A stretch of DNA of 64,000 bases from an uncultured Alphaproteobacteria bacterium. GTDB lineage: Bacteria; Pseudomonadota; Alphaproteobacteria; RF32; CAG-239. Below are positions 8,891 to 17,760 of the stretch, piece after piece. The translations under genes were made by a program, and so were the position numbers. Under the pieces are notes generated by a model, which was not told where the DNA came from, made no database searches, and saw only the letters and a list, made by a program, of their open reading frames with translations. Within the stretch, counting starts at the first letter, position 1, and each line of letters opens with the position of its first letter. Location of the stretch: NCBI GenBank assembly GCA_944391715.1, contig CALXUP010000004.1:31263-95262 (forward strand), written 5' to 3'.

Positions 8891-9942
8891 CAGCGGTTTT
8901 TCCTCGCATCAAAAGCGTCACGAACGCCCTCACCGATAAAAATAAGCAAAGTCAGCAGAACCGATAAAACCAAAAAGATAGAAATCCCGATCCAGGGCGC
9001 CTGCAAATTATCTTTTCCCTGCCGGACCAAATCCCCCAGTGACGGATAATCATACGGCAGTCCGAAACCCAGAAAATCCAATGCCGTCAAAGAAACAATC
9101 GCTCCGGACATAATAAACGGAACAAATGTAATTGTTGCAATAATGGCATTCGGCAGAATATGACGATACATAATTCGCCAATTGCTGACGCCGAGCGCTC
9201 TCGCTGCCTGCACAAACTCCAAATTACGCGCTCTTAGAAATTCCGCCCTGACCACACCGGTAAGGCTCATCCAGGAAAAAAAGATTAATATCGCCAAAAG
9301 GCTGAAAAAAGTCGGCGTAAAAATACTGGCAACAATAATCAGCACAAAAAGCTGAGGCAAAGCCTCCCATATTTCCAAAACCCTTTGCATAAACAAGTCC
9401 GTCTTACCGCCGAAATATCCCTGCACGGCGCCGGCCGCTATCCCGATAACCGAAGAGCATACCGTCAACAAAAAGGCAAAAAACACCGAAAGCCTTATTC
9501 CATATAAAATTCTGGCCACAATATCCCTGCCCTCGTCATCTGTCCCGAGCCAATGTTGCCGGGACGGGGCTGCCGGAGTCGGCGTATCAAGCTCATAATC
9601 AACGGTATTAAAAGAAAACGGCAACGGCGGCCATATCATCCATCCGTTTTTCTCAATATTATCAATCAAATACCTGTCTTTATAATCGGCAGGTGTCGGA
9701 AAATCCCCACCAAAATCCGCATCGGTATAAGATTGCAGAACGGGGGAATAGAAACCATCATTATATTTAATAATCAGCGGGTTATCGTTACATATTAATT
9801 CAGAAAATAAAGACAAGCCAAAAATAACAAGAAAAAGCTTAAGAGAAATCACGGCCCGTCTGTTGCGCTGAAAAGCTTTTATCCTCCTCCGGTTTACAGG
9901 AGAAATTCTCACGGATAAAAAGCTTTTCAACTTCTGCAACAC
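8890..9942 (-). CDS. yejE: Peptide ABC transporter permease (YejE-like)
   Basis: Inner-membrane permease of the Yej-type peptide importer. A first helix at about residues 30-50 is followed by a roughly 90-residue periplasmic segment. The LGTDDEGRDI motif typical of DppC/OppC/YejE precedes the permease core with five further helices. The EAA loop (EFVQAARALGVS) contacts the ATPase. The length of 350 aa matches YejE rather than shorter DppC proteins. It lies 19 bases after the 883-aa membrane protein gene and overlaps yejF by one base. Confidence 0.88.
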   Translation of the reverse strand: MLQKLKSFLSVRISPVNRRRIKAFQRNRRAVISLKLFLVIFGLSLFSELICNDNPLIIKYNDGFYSPVLQSYTDADFGGDFPTPADYKDRYLIDNIEKNGWMIWPPLPFSFNTVDYELDTPTPAAPSRQHWLGTDDEGRDIVARILYGIRLSVFFAFLLTVCSSVIGIAAGAVQGYFGGKTDLFMQRVLEIWEALPQLFVLIIVASIFTPTFFSLLAILIFFSWMSLTGVVRAEFLRARNLEFVQAARALGVSNWRIMYRHILPNAIIATITFVPFIMSGAIVSLTALDFLGFGLPYDYPSLGDLVRQGKDNLQAPWIGISIFLVLSVLLTLLIFIGEGVRDAFDARKNR

Positions 9943-9961
9943 GAATATATGCCCCTACTTC

Positions 9962-12613
9962 CTACTCTGTTTTTTCCTGCCCTTTGCCGGCAGAAGGATC
10001 GGCTGTGTTTTTCTCTTGAACATCAGCGACCGCCTCATTCTCCTCGGCACCCTTTTCTAAAGATGCCTGCTGTTGTGCAACCGGTTCGTCAAGCTGCATC
10101 AGAGTCCCGACATTTTTATTATCTATCGCAAGCCTGTCTGCATCTTTTTGCGGTACCGCTTTCATCTCCTCTGTTTCCGGCAAAATATCGCCGGGAATAC
10201 CCAGTTCATCCCCCAATTCATCAAATTCGGAAACAGTTTCCGGAGACAAAATACGGCTGTCTTCCTCTTTTGGCTGTTCTTCAGGTTGTTCAGCCGCAGA
10301 CGTCTCTGAAACTGCGTTTTCACTTTCCCCGGCTTTTTCATCCGGCATTATGGCAGCAGGCTCTTTTTCCGGCAAAGGCAATGTGCTTTCTTCGGAAACC
10401 GCGATGTTTTCCCCGGTTATCTGTTGTTCTTCCGCAGGTTCAGATTGAACAGAACCTTTTTCTTTGGGCTGTTCAACGTTGTTCTTTTGACGATTCTGCT
10501 CCGTTTTTTGTTCGATAGGAACAGATTTTTCTTTCGGAGAATCAACAGATTCTGAAGTTTTCTTCACGCTGCTGCCGTCGGCTTTAATCTCATTACCTTT
10601 AGCCTTGACCGGAGTCTTTGCTTTTTCAGCAGCTAAGCCGGCTTTTTTCACAACCGGTGCAGTTCCGGTTTTCGGCAATATGGCCTTAGGTTTACCGACA
10701 GTACCGGAAACTTTCTGAGCCTTCTTCCACTCTTGATACCAGACCTTAAATTTCTCCGATGCACTGCTGATATCCTCTTTGGTAATTTTACGTTCATCCA
10801 ATGCCTTAACCAGATTTTTATAAACCTCGGCATGAACGCCCAAAGCTTTTTCAGGATGGCACTCGCCTTTTTTAAACAGATACTTTTGCAAAATTTCGGG
10901 AGCCAGACAAATTTCTTTTTTAATGCCAAACCCCTGACGCAAAGGATCTCTGATTGCCATAGACACGCTTTGTCTGTTTTGCAGATTCTCAGCCGCAACC
11001 GTCGTCACATTATCGTCAAGCCCGTTCAGTCCCTGAATAATCAGAACAGTATTCTTTGCCTGACCGCTTTTGTGCAGTTTATCCATAAAGGCCTGCAAAC
11101 TTCCGTAAGTACAAGCCAATTGGTCAAAATAAGCATCGCGCTTTTTGGTCAGAGGCGCCGGCTGCCCAAAGCTCAAATCGTCTTTGCGCGTCCAGAGATT
11201 AATCGGTTTTATCCGGCAAAATTCATCATAAACATACATATCCGCCGGCAAATCCATATGAACAAAATAAGCGGCATCTTTTTTAGTCCCGGCGATGTCT
11301 GCGGCAACCCGGTCAAGAACTTTAAAAGAATCAACCACATAAAGCCGGTCATAAGACGTGCCGACAAAAGGCACGTTATCCACGTTCAAAAAAGCATCCA
11401 AAACCGAATACAATACGGAAGAACCTTTGACCAGTCCGGTGCTTTCCAACCACTCCCCGGCCAGAACTAAAGTCTTATCGGCCGTTGTCAACCGGCTGCC
11501 GGCAATATTAAGCGGAAAATTGTTTTTCTCAACACAATGATTAGCTGCCGGCCCGTTATTCTTCAGACAAAGCTCAAGCCCCCTGGTCTGATAGGCGTTG
11601 ATTTCATAGCCCGAACGGGATAAAACATCAAAAATTTTATTGTCTTTCAAATAAGCCCTGTCCGAATTAACCCGGCTGAAATCCCAGTTTCCAAACGTCC
11701 ACGGATTCTTCAGGACAAAAGTTTCCGGCTTTTTATTACTGCCGGCATTTAACGTGCTTACCAGATTTTTAACGGCATCTTTATCGGCCACCATCGCATT
11801 GGTATACATGGTAAAATCGTTGTCGTTATAAAAGCCGAGCATTGCAGATAAAGCCTTTTGAGCCTTCGGATTATCTTTTGCCACCGATTGCAGATACGAA
11901 TACGAGGCCAAATTCGGCATGGCAATATACACAAACTTTTTGCCTTTGCCGCGGGGCGCATCGGCCGGATTCTCATAAACAATGCGGAAATTGTGGTCTT
12001 TATTGCGCTCAATATAAGAATCAAAAACGATTCCGGCAAAAATCAGCAGCAAAATGCCGATAAAATAAGTTACGGTAGATTTCCGGGCCATCTTGCCGAA
12101 AACAAACATAACCAAGGCAACAAGCGCCGCCAATATATAATGGGAATATTCGGCAAAATAGGAAGAGTCGTTTCCGGCATAAAGCTTTGCCCAGTCATAC
12201 AAAACGGCTCCTTTGTCAAACAAGGCAAACTGGTTCATCGTCGCCAGAAAGACTGCCGCAGCCACCGCCGCCAAAAACAGATTTTGTAAAAACTCCGAGA
12301 AAGAAAACAAAAAGACAAAAACAAAACAAAACGCCGTTATTCCGGCCAAAATCATCAAAACTTCATCAACCGGCAACACCTGTGTGCCAAAGATACCCAT
12401 ACTTCCGGCACCGCAGAACAGCACAAAATTTATACCCAGCAGCAAAGAGGCAATAAGCGTTTTCTGCAGCAAATCCAGAAGATAAACCCAAAATTTGCGT
12501 CTTTTTTTAGGTTTCTGGATATTTTGTTTTTTGGCAGGAGCCTTAACCGGTTGCGGTTTGGGCTGAGGTTGGGGTTCAGGCCTTTGTTCGGAACTAATAA
12601 TTACATCATCCAT
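9962..12613 (-). CDS. Large membrane protein, phosphoethanolamine-transferase/sulfatase-like, degenerate
   Basis: An 883-aa protein. A proline/glutamine-rich cytoplasmic head (residues 12-23) is followed by about five membrane helices (42-68, 84-108, 112-135, 160-178, 183-200), a soluble domain to about 640, then about 240 residues of acidic, low-complexity, Lys/Glu/Pro-rich tail. Five helices plus a soluble domain is the plan of EptA/OpgE-type sulfatase-fold transferases. YIAMPNLASYSYL and VLIIQGLNGLDDN sit where the sulfatase motifs would be, but the expected nucleophile Thr and Asp-His-Gly are not visible, so it may be inactive. It is cotranscribed with yejE/yejF. The family call is tentative. 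Confidence 0.5.
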   Translation of the reverse strand: MDDVIISSEQRPEPQPQPKPQPVKAPAKKQNIQKPKKRRKFWVYLLDLLQKTLIASLLLGINFVLFCGAGSMGIFGTQVLPVDEVLMILAGITAFCFVFVFLFSFSEFLQNLFLAAVAAAVFLATMNQFALFDKGAVLYDWAKLYAGNDSSYFAEYSHYILAALVALVMFVFGKMARKSTVTYFIGILLLIFAGIVFDSYIERNKDHNFRIVYENPADAPRGKGKKFVYIAMPNLASYSYLQSVAKDNPKAQKALSAMLGFYNDNDFTMYTNAMVADKDAVKNLVSTLNAGSNKKPETFVLKNPWTFGNWDFSRVNSDRAYLKDNKIFDVLSRSGYEINAYQTRGLELCLKNNGPAANHCVEKNNFPLNIAGSRLTTADKTLVLAGEWLESTGLVKGSSVLYSVLDAFLNVDNVPFVGTSYDRLYVVDSFKVLDRVAADIAGTKKDAAYFVHMDLPADMYVYDEFCRIKPINLWTRKDDLSFGQPAPLTKKRDAYFDQLACTYGSLQAFMDKLHKSGQAKNTVLIIQGLNGLDDNVTTVAAENLQNRQSVSMAIRDPLRQGFGIKKEICLAPEILQKYLFKKGECHPEKALGVHAEVYKNLVKALDERKITKEDISSASEKFKVWYQEWKKAQKVSGTVGKPKAILPKTGTAPVVKKAGLAAEKAKTPVKAKGNEIKADGSSVKKTSESVDSPKEKSVPIEQKTEQNRQKNNVEQPKEKGSVQSEPAEEQQITGENIAVSEESTLPLPEKEPAAIMPDEKAGESENAVSETSAAEQPEEQPKEEDSRILSPETVSEFDELGDELGIPGDILPETEEMKAVPQKDADRLAIDNKNVGTLMQLDEPVAQQQASLEKGAEENEAVADVQEKNTADPSAGKGQEKTE

Positions 12614-12687
12614 TTCTGTGACTTTCCCAAATTATTCAACGTAAACGATTGGAAAATATAATAAACGATTTTGCTGATATTTAAAGC

Positions 12688-12725
12688 AAAAAACCTCAGG
12701 GCTTGCATAACTCCTGAGGTTTTTG
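12688..12725 (-). terminator. Terminator of rpsD
   Basis: A 12-bp perfect stem (12689-12700 with 12713-12724) is flanked by T runs on both strands. It sits 19 bases past the rpsD stop codon. Confidence 0.9.
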
Positions 12726-12743
12726 ATTTTCCGACCGGATTGA

Positions 12744-13358
12744 CTATCTTGAGTAGAACTCGATAACCAAGTTCGGTTCCTGATGGCAGGCATAAGGAAT
12801 ATCGTCAAATTTCGGAACAAAAGTATATTTGGCAGTCAGTTTTTTGCTGTCAACTTCCAAATATCCCGGAAAATCACGGCTGGTCGATTCAACTGCGGCA
12901 ATAACGATCGGCAGCTGTTTAGACTTTTCACGAACTTCAATAACGTCCCCAGCTTTAACCATATAAGAAGGAATGTTTACTTTTTTACCGTTAACCAGAA
13001 TATGACCATGGTTAACAAACTGGCGGGCGGCAAAAATCGTCGGAACGAATTTGGCCTTGTAAACCAGGTTGTCCAAACGGGATTCCAAAATACCGACCAG
13101 ATTTTCGGCGGCATCGCCGGTTCTGCGGACGGCTTCAACATAATATTTGTGGAACTGTTTTTCAGAAACGTTACCGTAATAGGTTTTCAATTTCTGTTTG
13201 GCATAAAGCTGTTCACCGTAGTCAGTCTGTTTTTTTCTTCTCTGACCGTGCTGACCCGGAGCATATTCTCTTTTGGCAAAAGAGCTGTTCGGGTTGCCCC
13301 ACAAACTGCTCAGATATGTACGTTCAACTTTTTTCTTTGCAGAAACAATACTTTTCAT
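12744..13358 (-). CDS. rpsD: 30S ribosomal protein S4
   Basis: Primary 16S rRNA-binding protein of the small subunit, 204 aa. The [12 protein letters not shown] segment, the central S4 RNA-binding domain ([18 protein letters not shown]) and the C-terminal NLVIEFYSR match the alphaproteobacterial type. The N-terminus [16 protein letters not shown] is slightly unusual. The gene stands alone, not in the alpha operon, as is common in alphaproteobacteria. Autogenous control is known for S4 in other bacteria; nothing in the leader lets me confirm it here. Confidence 0.97.
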   Translation of the reverse strand: MKSIVSAKKKVERTYLSSLWGNPNSSFAKREYAPGQHGQRRKKQTDYGEQLYAKQKLKTYYGNVSEKQFHKYYVEAVRRTGDAAENLVGILESRLDNLVYKAKFVPTIFAARQFVNHGHILVNGKKVNIPSYMVKAGDVIEVREKSKQLPIVIAAVESTSRDFPGYLEVDSKKLTAKYTFVPKFDDIPYACHQEPNLVIEFYSR

Positions 13359-13594
13359 AAATTTTTCCTTTTTTAATTCATTAACATTATTGTCCCGATA
13401 GTTTTACGCTGCGATAAACAATGCCCTGGGCTTTGTTTCCGCCCGCAAAACGGGGTTTATGTTCAACCCGCATTCTCGGAAGTGAGCGTAATTTACAACA
13501 AATAATCGGATATTTCAAGAAAAATATTCAAAAATATCTGGATTTTTCACACAAATAACCTAATATTAAGACAACAAAGGAGTTTCTTGCACAA

Positions 13595-15370
13595 ATGTCT
13601 TACAATCTGCTTTTTCAACGCGCATTAGCCCTGCACGATGCCGGAGACCTTGCGGCCGCGGAGCAAATATACCGGCAAATTCTGGAAACCTCGCCCCGCC
13701 AGCCTGACGTACTGAACCTGCTGGGGCTCATTGCCCAGGAACGGGGGATAGAACAGGAAGCCGTAAATCTGTTTTATCAGGCCATCCGCTATGCGCCGGA
13801 AGAAAAAGCGTCTTATTATTTTAACTTGGGCGTTTCTCTGGCAAATTGGCATAAACCGTACGAAGCGGCCGAAGCTTTTCAAAAAGTCATCTCACTGGCT
13901 CCGGAAATCAAAGAAACATATCTGCACCTCGGAAACCTGTATCGGGATGAGGGAGAAGAAGAAAAAGCCCGCAGTTACTATGAACAGGCAATTATAAAAG
14001 ATCCGCAGTATTACGAAGCAAAAGTCCGGCTTGCCCTGCTCGGCCGCGAAGAAGAAATCCTGCCGGCATTAGAAGCTCTTTCCCGTCAAAATCCGCAAGA
14101 ACCTTTGGCTTTTTATCACCTGGCCGAAATCTTCCGCCGCCGGAAAGATTTTCAAAAAGCGGAAAATTATGCTCAAAAAGCCTTGCAGCTTGCGCCGCAA
14201 AATGCCGACATCAATCTTTTGCTCGGAGAAATCAGCCTGCAAAGCAGTCAAGAAGAACAAGCCCGGCAGTTTTTTTTCCGCACGCTTGAGCTGGCGCCGG
14301 ACAATATTCCCGCCCTTGTCAACTGCGCGGGCTTTCTGGCAGAAACCAATCCGGAAAAAGCCGAAAAGCTCTATCTCAGGGTCATTGAACTGGATAAGAA
14401 AAATTTTGACGCCTATCTTAATTACGCCGTTTTGCTGCAAAAGCAAAAACGCCTTCCCGAGGCTTTGGAAACCTACCGCAGCGCTATTCTGATAAACCCG
14501 GAATCTGCCGAAGCCTCCAATAACCTCGGACTGATATTAAAAGATACCGGCGATTGCACTGAAGCGCTGGGCTTGCTGTTCAATGCCCTAAAGCATGCCC
14601 CGGAAAAAGAAGAAATATCGCTAAACATTATGGAAACCCTCGTTTCCTTTTACCGTTCGGGCAAAAGCGAAGATGCAAAAAAAATCGCTGCCAACTGGGC
14701 CGCCCAATACCCGGCCAATATCTACGCCCGGCATATCGACGCCGTTTTTAAAGGAGAAAACATTGCGCTTGATAAAGTTTTTATTCAAAAGTTTTTTAAC
14801 CGTTTCGCTGATACTTACGAGCTGGTTCTCCAGAATGTTGGTTACCAGCTTCCGCGAAACTTTAGAAGCCTTGCAGGAGATGTTAAAGGTACCATTGTGG
14901 ATCTGGGGTGTGGTTCGGGGCTTATCGGAGAAGCTCTTAAAACGCCGCAAAACCAAATAATCGGCGTAGACCTTTCTCCCAAAATGCTTGCGCTGGCAGA
15001 GAAAAAAAACATTTATGCCGCTTTAATCGAAAGCGACATTACGGATTATCTGCAAAACAAACTGCCCCCGGAAACGGCACTGATTGCCGCTGCCGATGTA
15101 TTTTGCTATCTTGACAATCCGGAAGGAATCATCAGGCTCTGCACCCCGCACCGGCTGATATTCTCAATCGAAACTTCTGCCGAAACCCCGGACTTCAAAC
15201 TCTCCGAAACCGGAAGATATAAACATAATCCTTTGTATATTAACAACATTTTAACCAAACACGGCTACACTTCAATAAAGCAGACGCCTTTAACGCTCAG
15301 AACCGAAAACGGCAAACCGGTTGAAGGAGTTGTTTTCACCGCACAATCAAAGGAGGCCGGAAATGACTGA
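13595..15370 (+). CDS. TPR-repeat protein with C-terminal SAM methyltransferase domain
   Basis: A 591-aa protein. About eleven tetratricopeptide repeats fill residues 1-370. A class I methyltransferase domain follows: motif I VDLGCGSG near 433 and motif II GVDLSPKML near 455. The domain pair resembles TPR-methyltransferases of alphaproteobacteria whose substrates are unknown; the repeats probably recruit the protein substrate. No signal peptide is present, so it is cytoplasmic. AAGGAG lies 12 bases before the ATG. It overlaps the downstream NUDIX gene by 8 bases. Confidence 0.8.
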   Translation: MSYNLLFQRALALHDAGDLAAAEQIYRQILETSPRQPDVLNLLGLIAQERGIEQEAVNLFYQAIRYAPEEKASYYFNLGVSLANWHKPYEAAEAFQKVISLAPEIKETYLHLGNLYRDEGEEEKARSYYEQAIIKDPQYYEAKVRLALLGREEEILPALEALSRQNPQEPLAFYHLAEIFRRRKDFQKAENYAQKALQLAPQNADINLLLGEISLQSSQEEQARQFFFRTLELAPDNIPALVNCAGFLAETNPEKAEKLYLRVIELDKKNFDAYLNYAVLLQKQKRLPEALETYRSAILINPESAEASNNLGLILKDTGDCTEALGLLFNALKHAPEKEEISLNIMETLVSFYRSGKSEDAKKIAANWAAQYPANIYARHIDAVFKGENIALDKVFIQKFFNRFADTYELVLQNVGYQLPRNFRSLAGDVKGTIVDLGCGSGLIGEALKTPQNQIIGVDLSPKMLALAEKKNIYAALIESDITDYLQNKLPPETALIAAADVFCYLDNPEGIIRLCTPHRLIFSIETSAETPDFKLSETGRYKHNPLYINNILTKHGYTSIKQTPLTLRTENGKPVEGVVFTAQSKEAGND

Positions 15371-16004
15371 AATGCAAATAGACATTTATGACGAGATGAT
15401 GAATCCTCTGGGAACGGCATCCATTCTTCAAGCTCATCAGGAAGGCTTATGGCATAAGTCTTTTCATTGCTGGATTGTCAAACGGGGAGCCAATCACGAC
15501 CATAAAGTCTGGATTCAGCTCCGCAGCAAAGACAAATACAACAGTCCGCAAAAGCTCGATGTTTCCGCCGCCGGACACCTCAGAGCCGGAGAAGAGCCCA
15601 AAGCCGGAATTCGTAAAGCCGAAGAAGAACTCGGCTTAAAAATCCCGCAGCAGGAAATCAACAAACTTTTTACCGCACGTCATATTACCACGCGGCGCAA
15701 TTATAAAAACTACGAATTCAACCCGACCTATTTGTATGAAACCGACAAAGAACTGAGCGACCTGATATTGAAAAAAGACCAGGTTGACGGCATATTCGAA
15801 GCCGGGTTAAAAGACCTGCAAAACCTGTTCAACAAAAAGGTTTCAAAAATCTTCATCGGCGGACTGAAGGCTGATGACGAAGGCCGCTTGCAGCCGCATA
15901 CCGGCTCGGTCGGCATCAATGACTTTGTCGCCCATGATATCAAATATTATCAAAAAGCCCTCAAAACGATTGAAAACTATTTTGAAGGAAAATCTCTTGC
16001 CTGA
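15363..16004 (+). CDS. NUDIX hydrolase, isopentenyl-isomerase-like subgroup
   Basis: Predicted Mg-dependent hydrolase of nucleoside diphosphate derivatives, 213 aa. The Nudix box reads GHLRAGEEPKAGIR then KAEEELGL, complete except that the first Glu of R-E-x-x-E-E is Lys. The N-terminal form (IYDEMMNPLGT, HKSFHCWIV) resembles the IDI/YfcD subgroup. The ATG at 15363 has AGGAGG about 5 bases upstream; an ATG 14 codons earlier lacks one. The gene is coupled to both neighbours by overlaps. Confidence 0.85.
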   Translation: MTEMQIDIYDEMMNPLGTASILQAHQEGLWHKSFHCWIVKRGANHDHKVWIQLRSKDKYNSPQKLDVSAAGHLRAGEEPKAGIRKAEEELGLKIPQQEINKLFTARHITTRRNYKNYEFNPTYLYETDKELSDLILKKDQVDGIFEAGLKDLQNLFNKKVSKIFIGGLKADDEGRLQPHTGSVGINDFVAHDIKYYQKALKTIENYFEGKSLA

Positions 16005-16428
16005 GATTCAGACACTAACCGCCGCCGATTATCCTGAAATTCTGAATATATGGGAGGTTTCCGTCCGGGCCACGCATCATTTTCTAAAACCCGGAGAAAT
16101 AGAATTTTACAAACCGCTGATATTAAAATATGCCCTGCCGGAACTGGTGCATTTGTTCGGCATCCGACAAAATAACAAGCTCTGTGGCTTTATCGGGTTG
16201 TCAGAACAAAAAATCGAAATGCTTTTTATCGCACCGGAATATTTCTGCCGCGGTTTGGGCTCCCTGCTCCTCAATCATGCCGTAATGCTCGGTTACAAAT
16301 TGGTTGACGTAAACGAAGAAAACCCCGAAGCGCTCAAATTTTATCAGCGTCGGGGCTTTCATGTCATTTCACGGGATGAGCTTGACGACAACGGCAAACC
16401 CCACCCCATTCTGCATCTGAGTCTTTAG
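15997..16428 (+). CDS. GNAT N-acetyltransferase, YjaB-like
   Basis: Predicted acetyl-CoA-dependent N-acetyltransferase of 143 aa. ATHHFLKPGEI, the acetyl-CoA loop and the ending VNEENPEALKFYQRRGF then DDNGKPHPILHL closely follow the E. coli YjaB pattern; the substrate is unknown. The start is a TTG at 15997: AAGGA lies 7 bases upstream, the protein then begins MPEIQTLTAADY as expected for the family, and it overlaps the NUDIX gene by 8 bases. A longer ATG-initiated frame would overlap the NUDIX domain by over 100 bases. Confidence 0.82.
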   Translation: MPEIQTLTAADYPEILNIWEVSVRATHHFLKPGEIEFYKPLILKYALPELVHLFGIRQNNKLCGFIGLSEQKIEMLFIAPEYFCRGLGSLLLNHAVMLGYKLVDVNEENPEALKFYQRRGFHVISRDELDDNGKPHPILHLSL

Positions 16429-17760
16429 CTACTTCCCGCCGATGGTCAAACCGTCAACCCAAACCGTCGGGGAACCGAAACCGGAAGTCCTGAACTCCAA
16501 GTCATCGGCAATCATTTTAATATCTTTCAGCAGCTGATAATAATTTCCGGCAACGGTAAACTGCACCAGCGGCCGGGTAATTTTTCCGCCCTCAATCAGA
16601 TACCCTCTGGCGCCGAACGAAAAATCACCCGACACCATATGAAAACCGGCATGAAGTCCGTTCAGACGGTCAATATAAACACCGTCTTTAACCTGTTCCA
16701 ACAGCTCTTGTTTAGAAACATTTCCCGGTTGCAAATACAAATTCATCGTCTCAACGGCACCGTTCCACCCGGCGCCGTTTCCGGTCGGAGCCACACCGTC
16801 TTTGTGTGCCGTTTTCAGACTGTGCAAATAAGTCTGCAAAACCCCGCCGGCAATAATATCTTTTTTGCGTGTCGGCACACCCTCCCCGTCAAACGACGTT
16901 GTGGCATACCCGCCCTTCAGCAACGAATCATCCGTTATCGTCACAATCGGCGCGGCCACAAGCTGTCCGATTTTTCCGGCAAATTGCGATTTTTGTTTCT
17001 GAATGTTTAACGCCGAAGCAATACCTTCCAGAAAGGCCAAAATATCGGTAAAGCATTTATTTTCAAAAACAACTTCTGTCATACCGCTTTCCGGCTTTAT
17101 GCCGTTCAGACGGCTGAGTGCATCTTCCGTTGCTTTTCCGGCAATAAAGGCGGCGTCAAAATCTTCCTCTTTGTCAAAGGCCACACCTTTATACCCCCAT
17201 TCCTTACAATTGCCGTCTTCTGCCGTTACCATAACCGAACAGCCGGCACTTTCATCTTCCCGACTAAGATCAAGTCCGAGTGAATTGCGCATAATCCGTC
17301 GGTTTTTGCCTTGAGAAAATACCACCTTTTGAACCTGCGTAATCCTTTTGTCGGCAGCATAAGCTCTTTTCTCGATCTCCTGCATAAAAGCAACCGGATT
17401 CAACGCCGACAGACGGCCGGGCAGCGGACGATACGATTCCGCCTTGACATATTCTCCTTTGCCGTCATAAAAAAAGTTTTCTTCCCCTTCCCCGATAAGC
17501 CGGGCATTTTCCATCGCCGACTTAACAATCTCCGGAATTGTCGCTTCATCAAAATTTCCGCTACAGCAATAGCCGACTTTACCATCTTTCTTAACTGCCA
17601 AAGACAAGCTCTGGTCTTCCGTCGCCGATTGTTTCTCTATTTTTCCTTCAAAAAGCTCCAGTCTTTGCCTGTCAGCATAAGCGTATTCAATCTGAAACTC
17701 ATCCGCGCCGGATTTCTGCGCCTCGGCATAAACCGCATCGACAAACTTCTGCACATTCAT
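16429..17760 (-). CDS. pmbA: TldE/PmbA metalloprotease partner subunit
   Basis: Non-zinc partner of the TldD/TldE peptidase, which unfolds and cleaves small peptides such as microcin B17 and antitoxins in E. coli. It is about 443 aa, the usual length, and lacks the HExxxH metal motif seen in its neighbour. The start is the ATG at 17760 because MNVQKFVDAVYAEA aligns with family N-termini. That ATG overlaps the tldD stop by one base, so the two are coupled. Confidence 0.92.
   Translation of the reverse strand: MNVQKFVDAVYAEAQKSGADEFQIEYAYADRQRLELFEGKIEKQSATEDQSLSLAVKKDGKVGYCCSGNFDEATIPEIVKSAMENARLIGEGEENFFYDGKGEYVKAESYRPLPGRLSALNPVAFMQEIEKRAYAADKRITQVQKVVFSQGKNRRIMRNSLGLDLSREDESAGCSVMVTAEDGNCKEWGYKGVAFDKEEDFDAAFIAGKATEDALSRLNGIKPESGMTEVVFENKCFTDILAFLEGIASALNIQKQKSQFAGKIGQLVAAPIVTITDDSLLKGGYATTSFDGEGVPTRKKDIIAGGVLQTYLHSLKTAHKDGVAPTGNGAGWNGAVETMNLYLQPGNVSKQELLEQVKDGVYIDRLNGLHAGFHMVSGDFSFGARGYLIEGGKITRPLVQFTVAGNYYQLLKDIKMIADDLEFRTSGFGSPTVWVDGLTIGGK

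Noticed and set aside
10733..11470. Plus-strand open frame of 245 codons antisense to the 883-aa membrane protein gene
   Set aside because: The minus-strand gene has clear membrane helices and operon placement; the antisense frame looks like random coding.
15874..15996. Upstream extension of the YjaB-like acetyltransferase to an ATG
   Set aside because: It would lie inside the NUDIX domain in another frame; the TTG at 15997 has a good ribosome-binding site and gives the family N-terminus.
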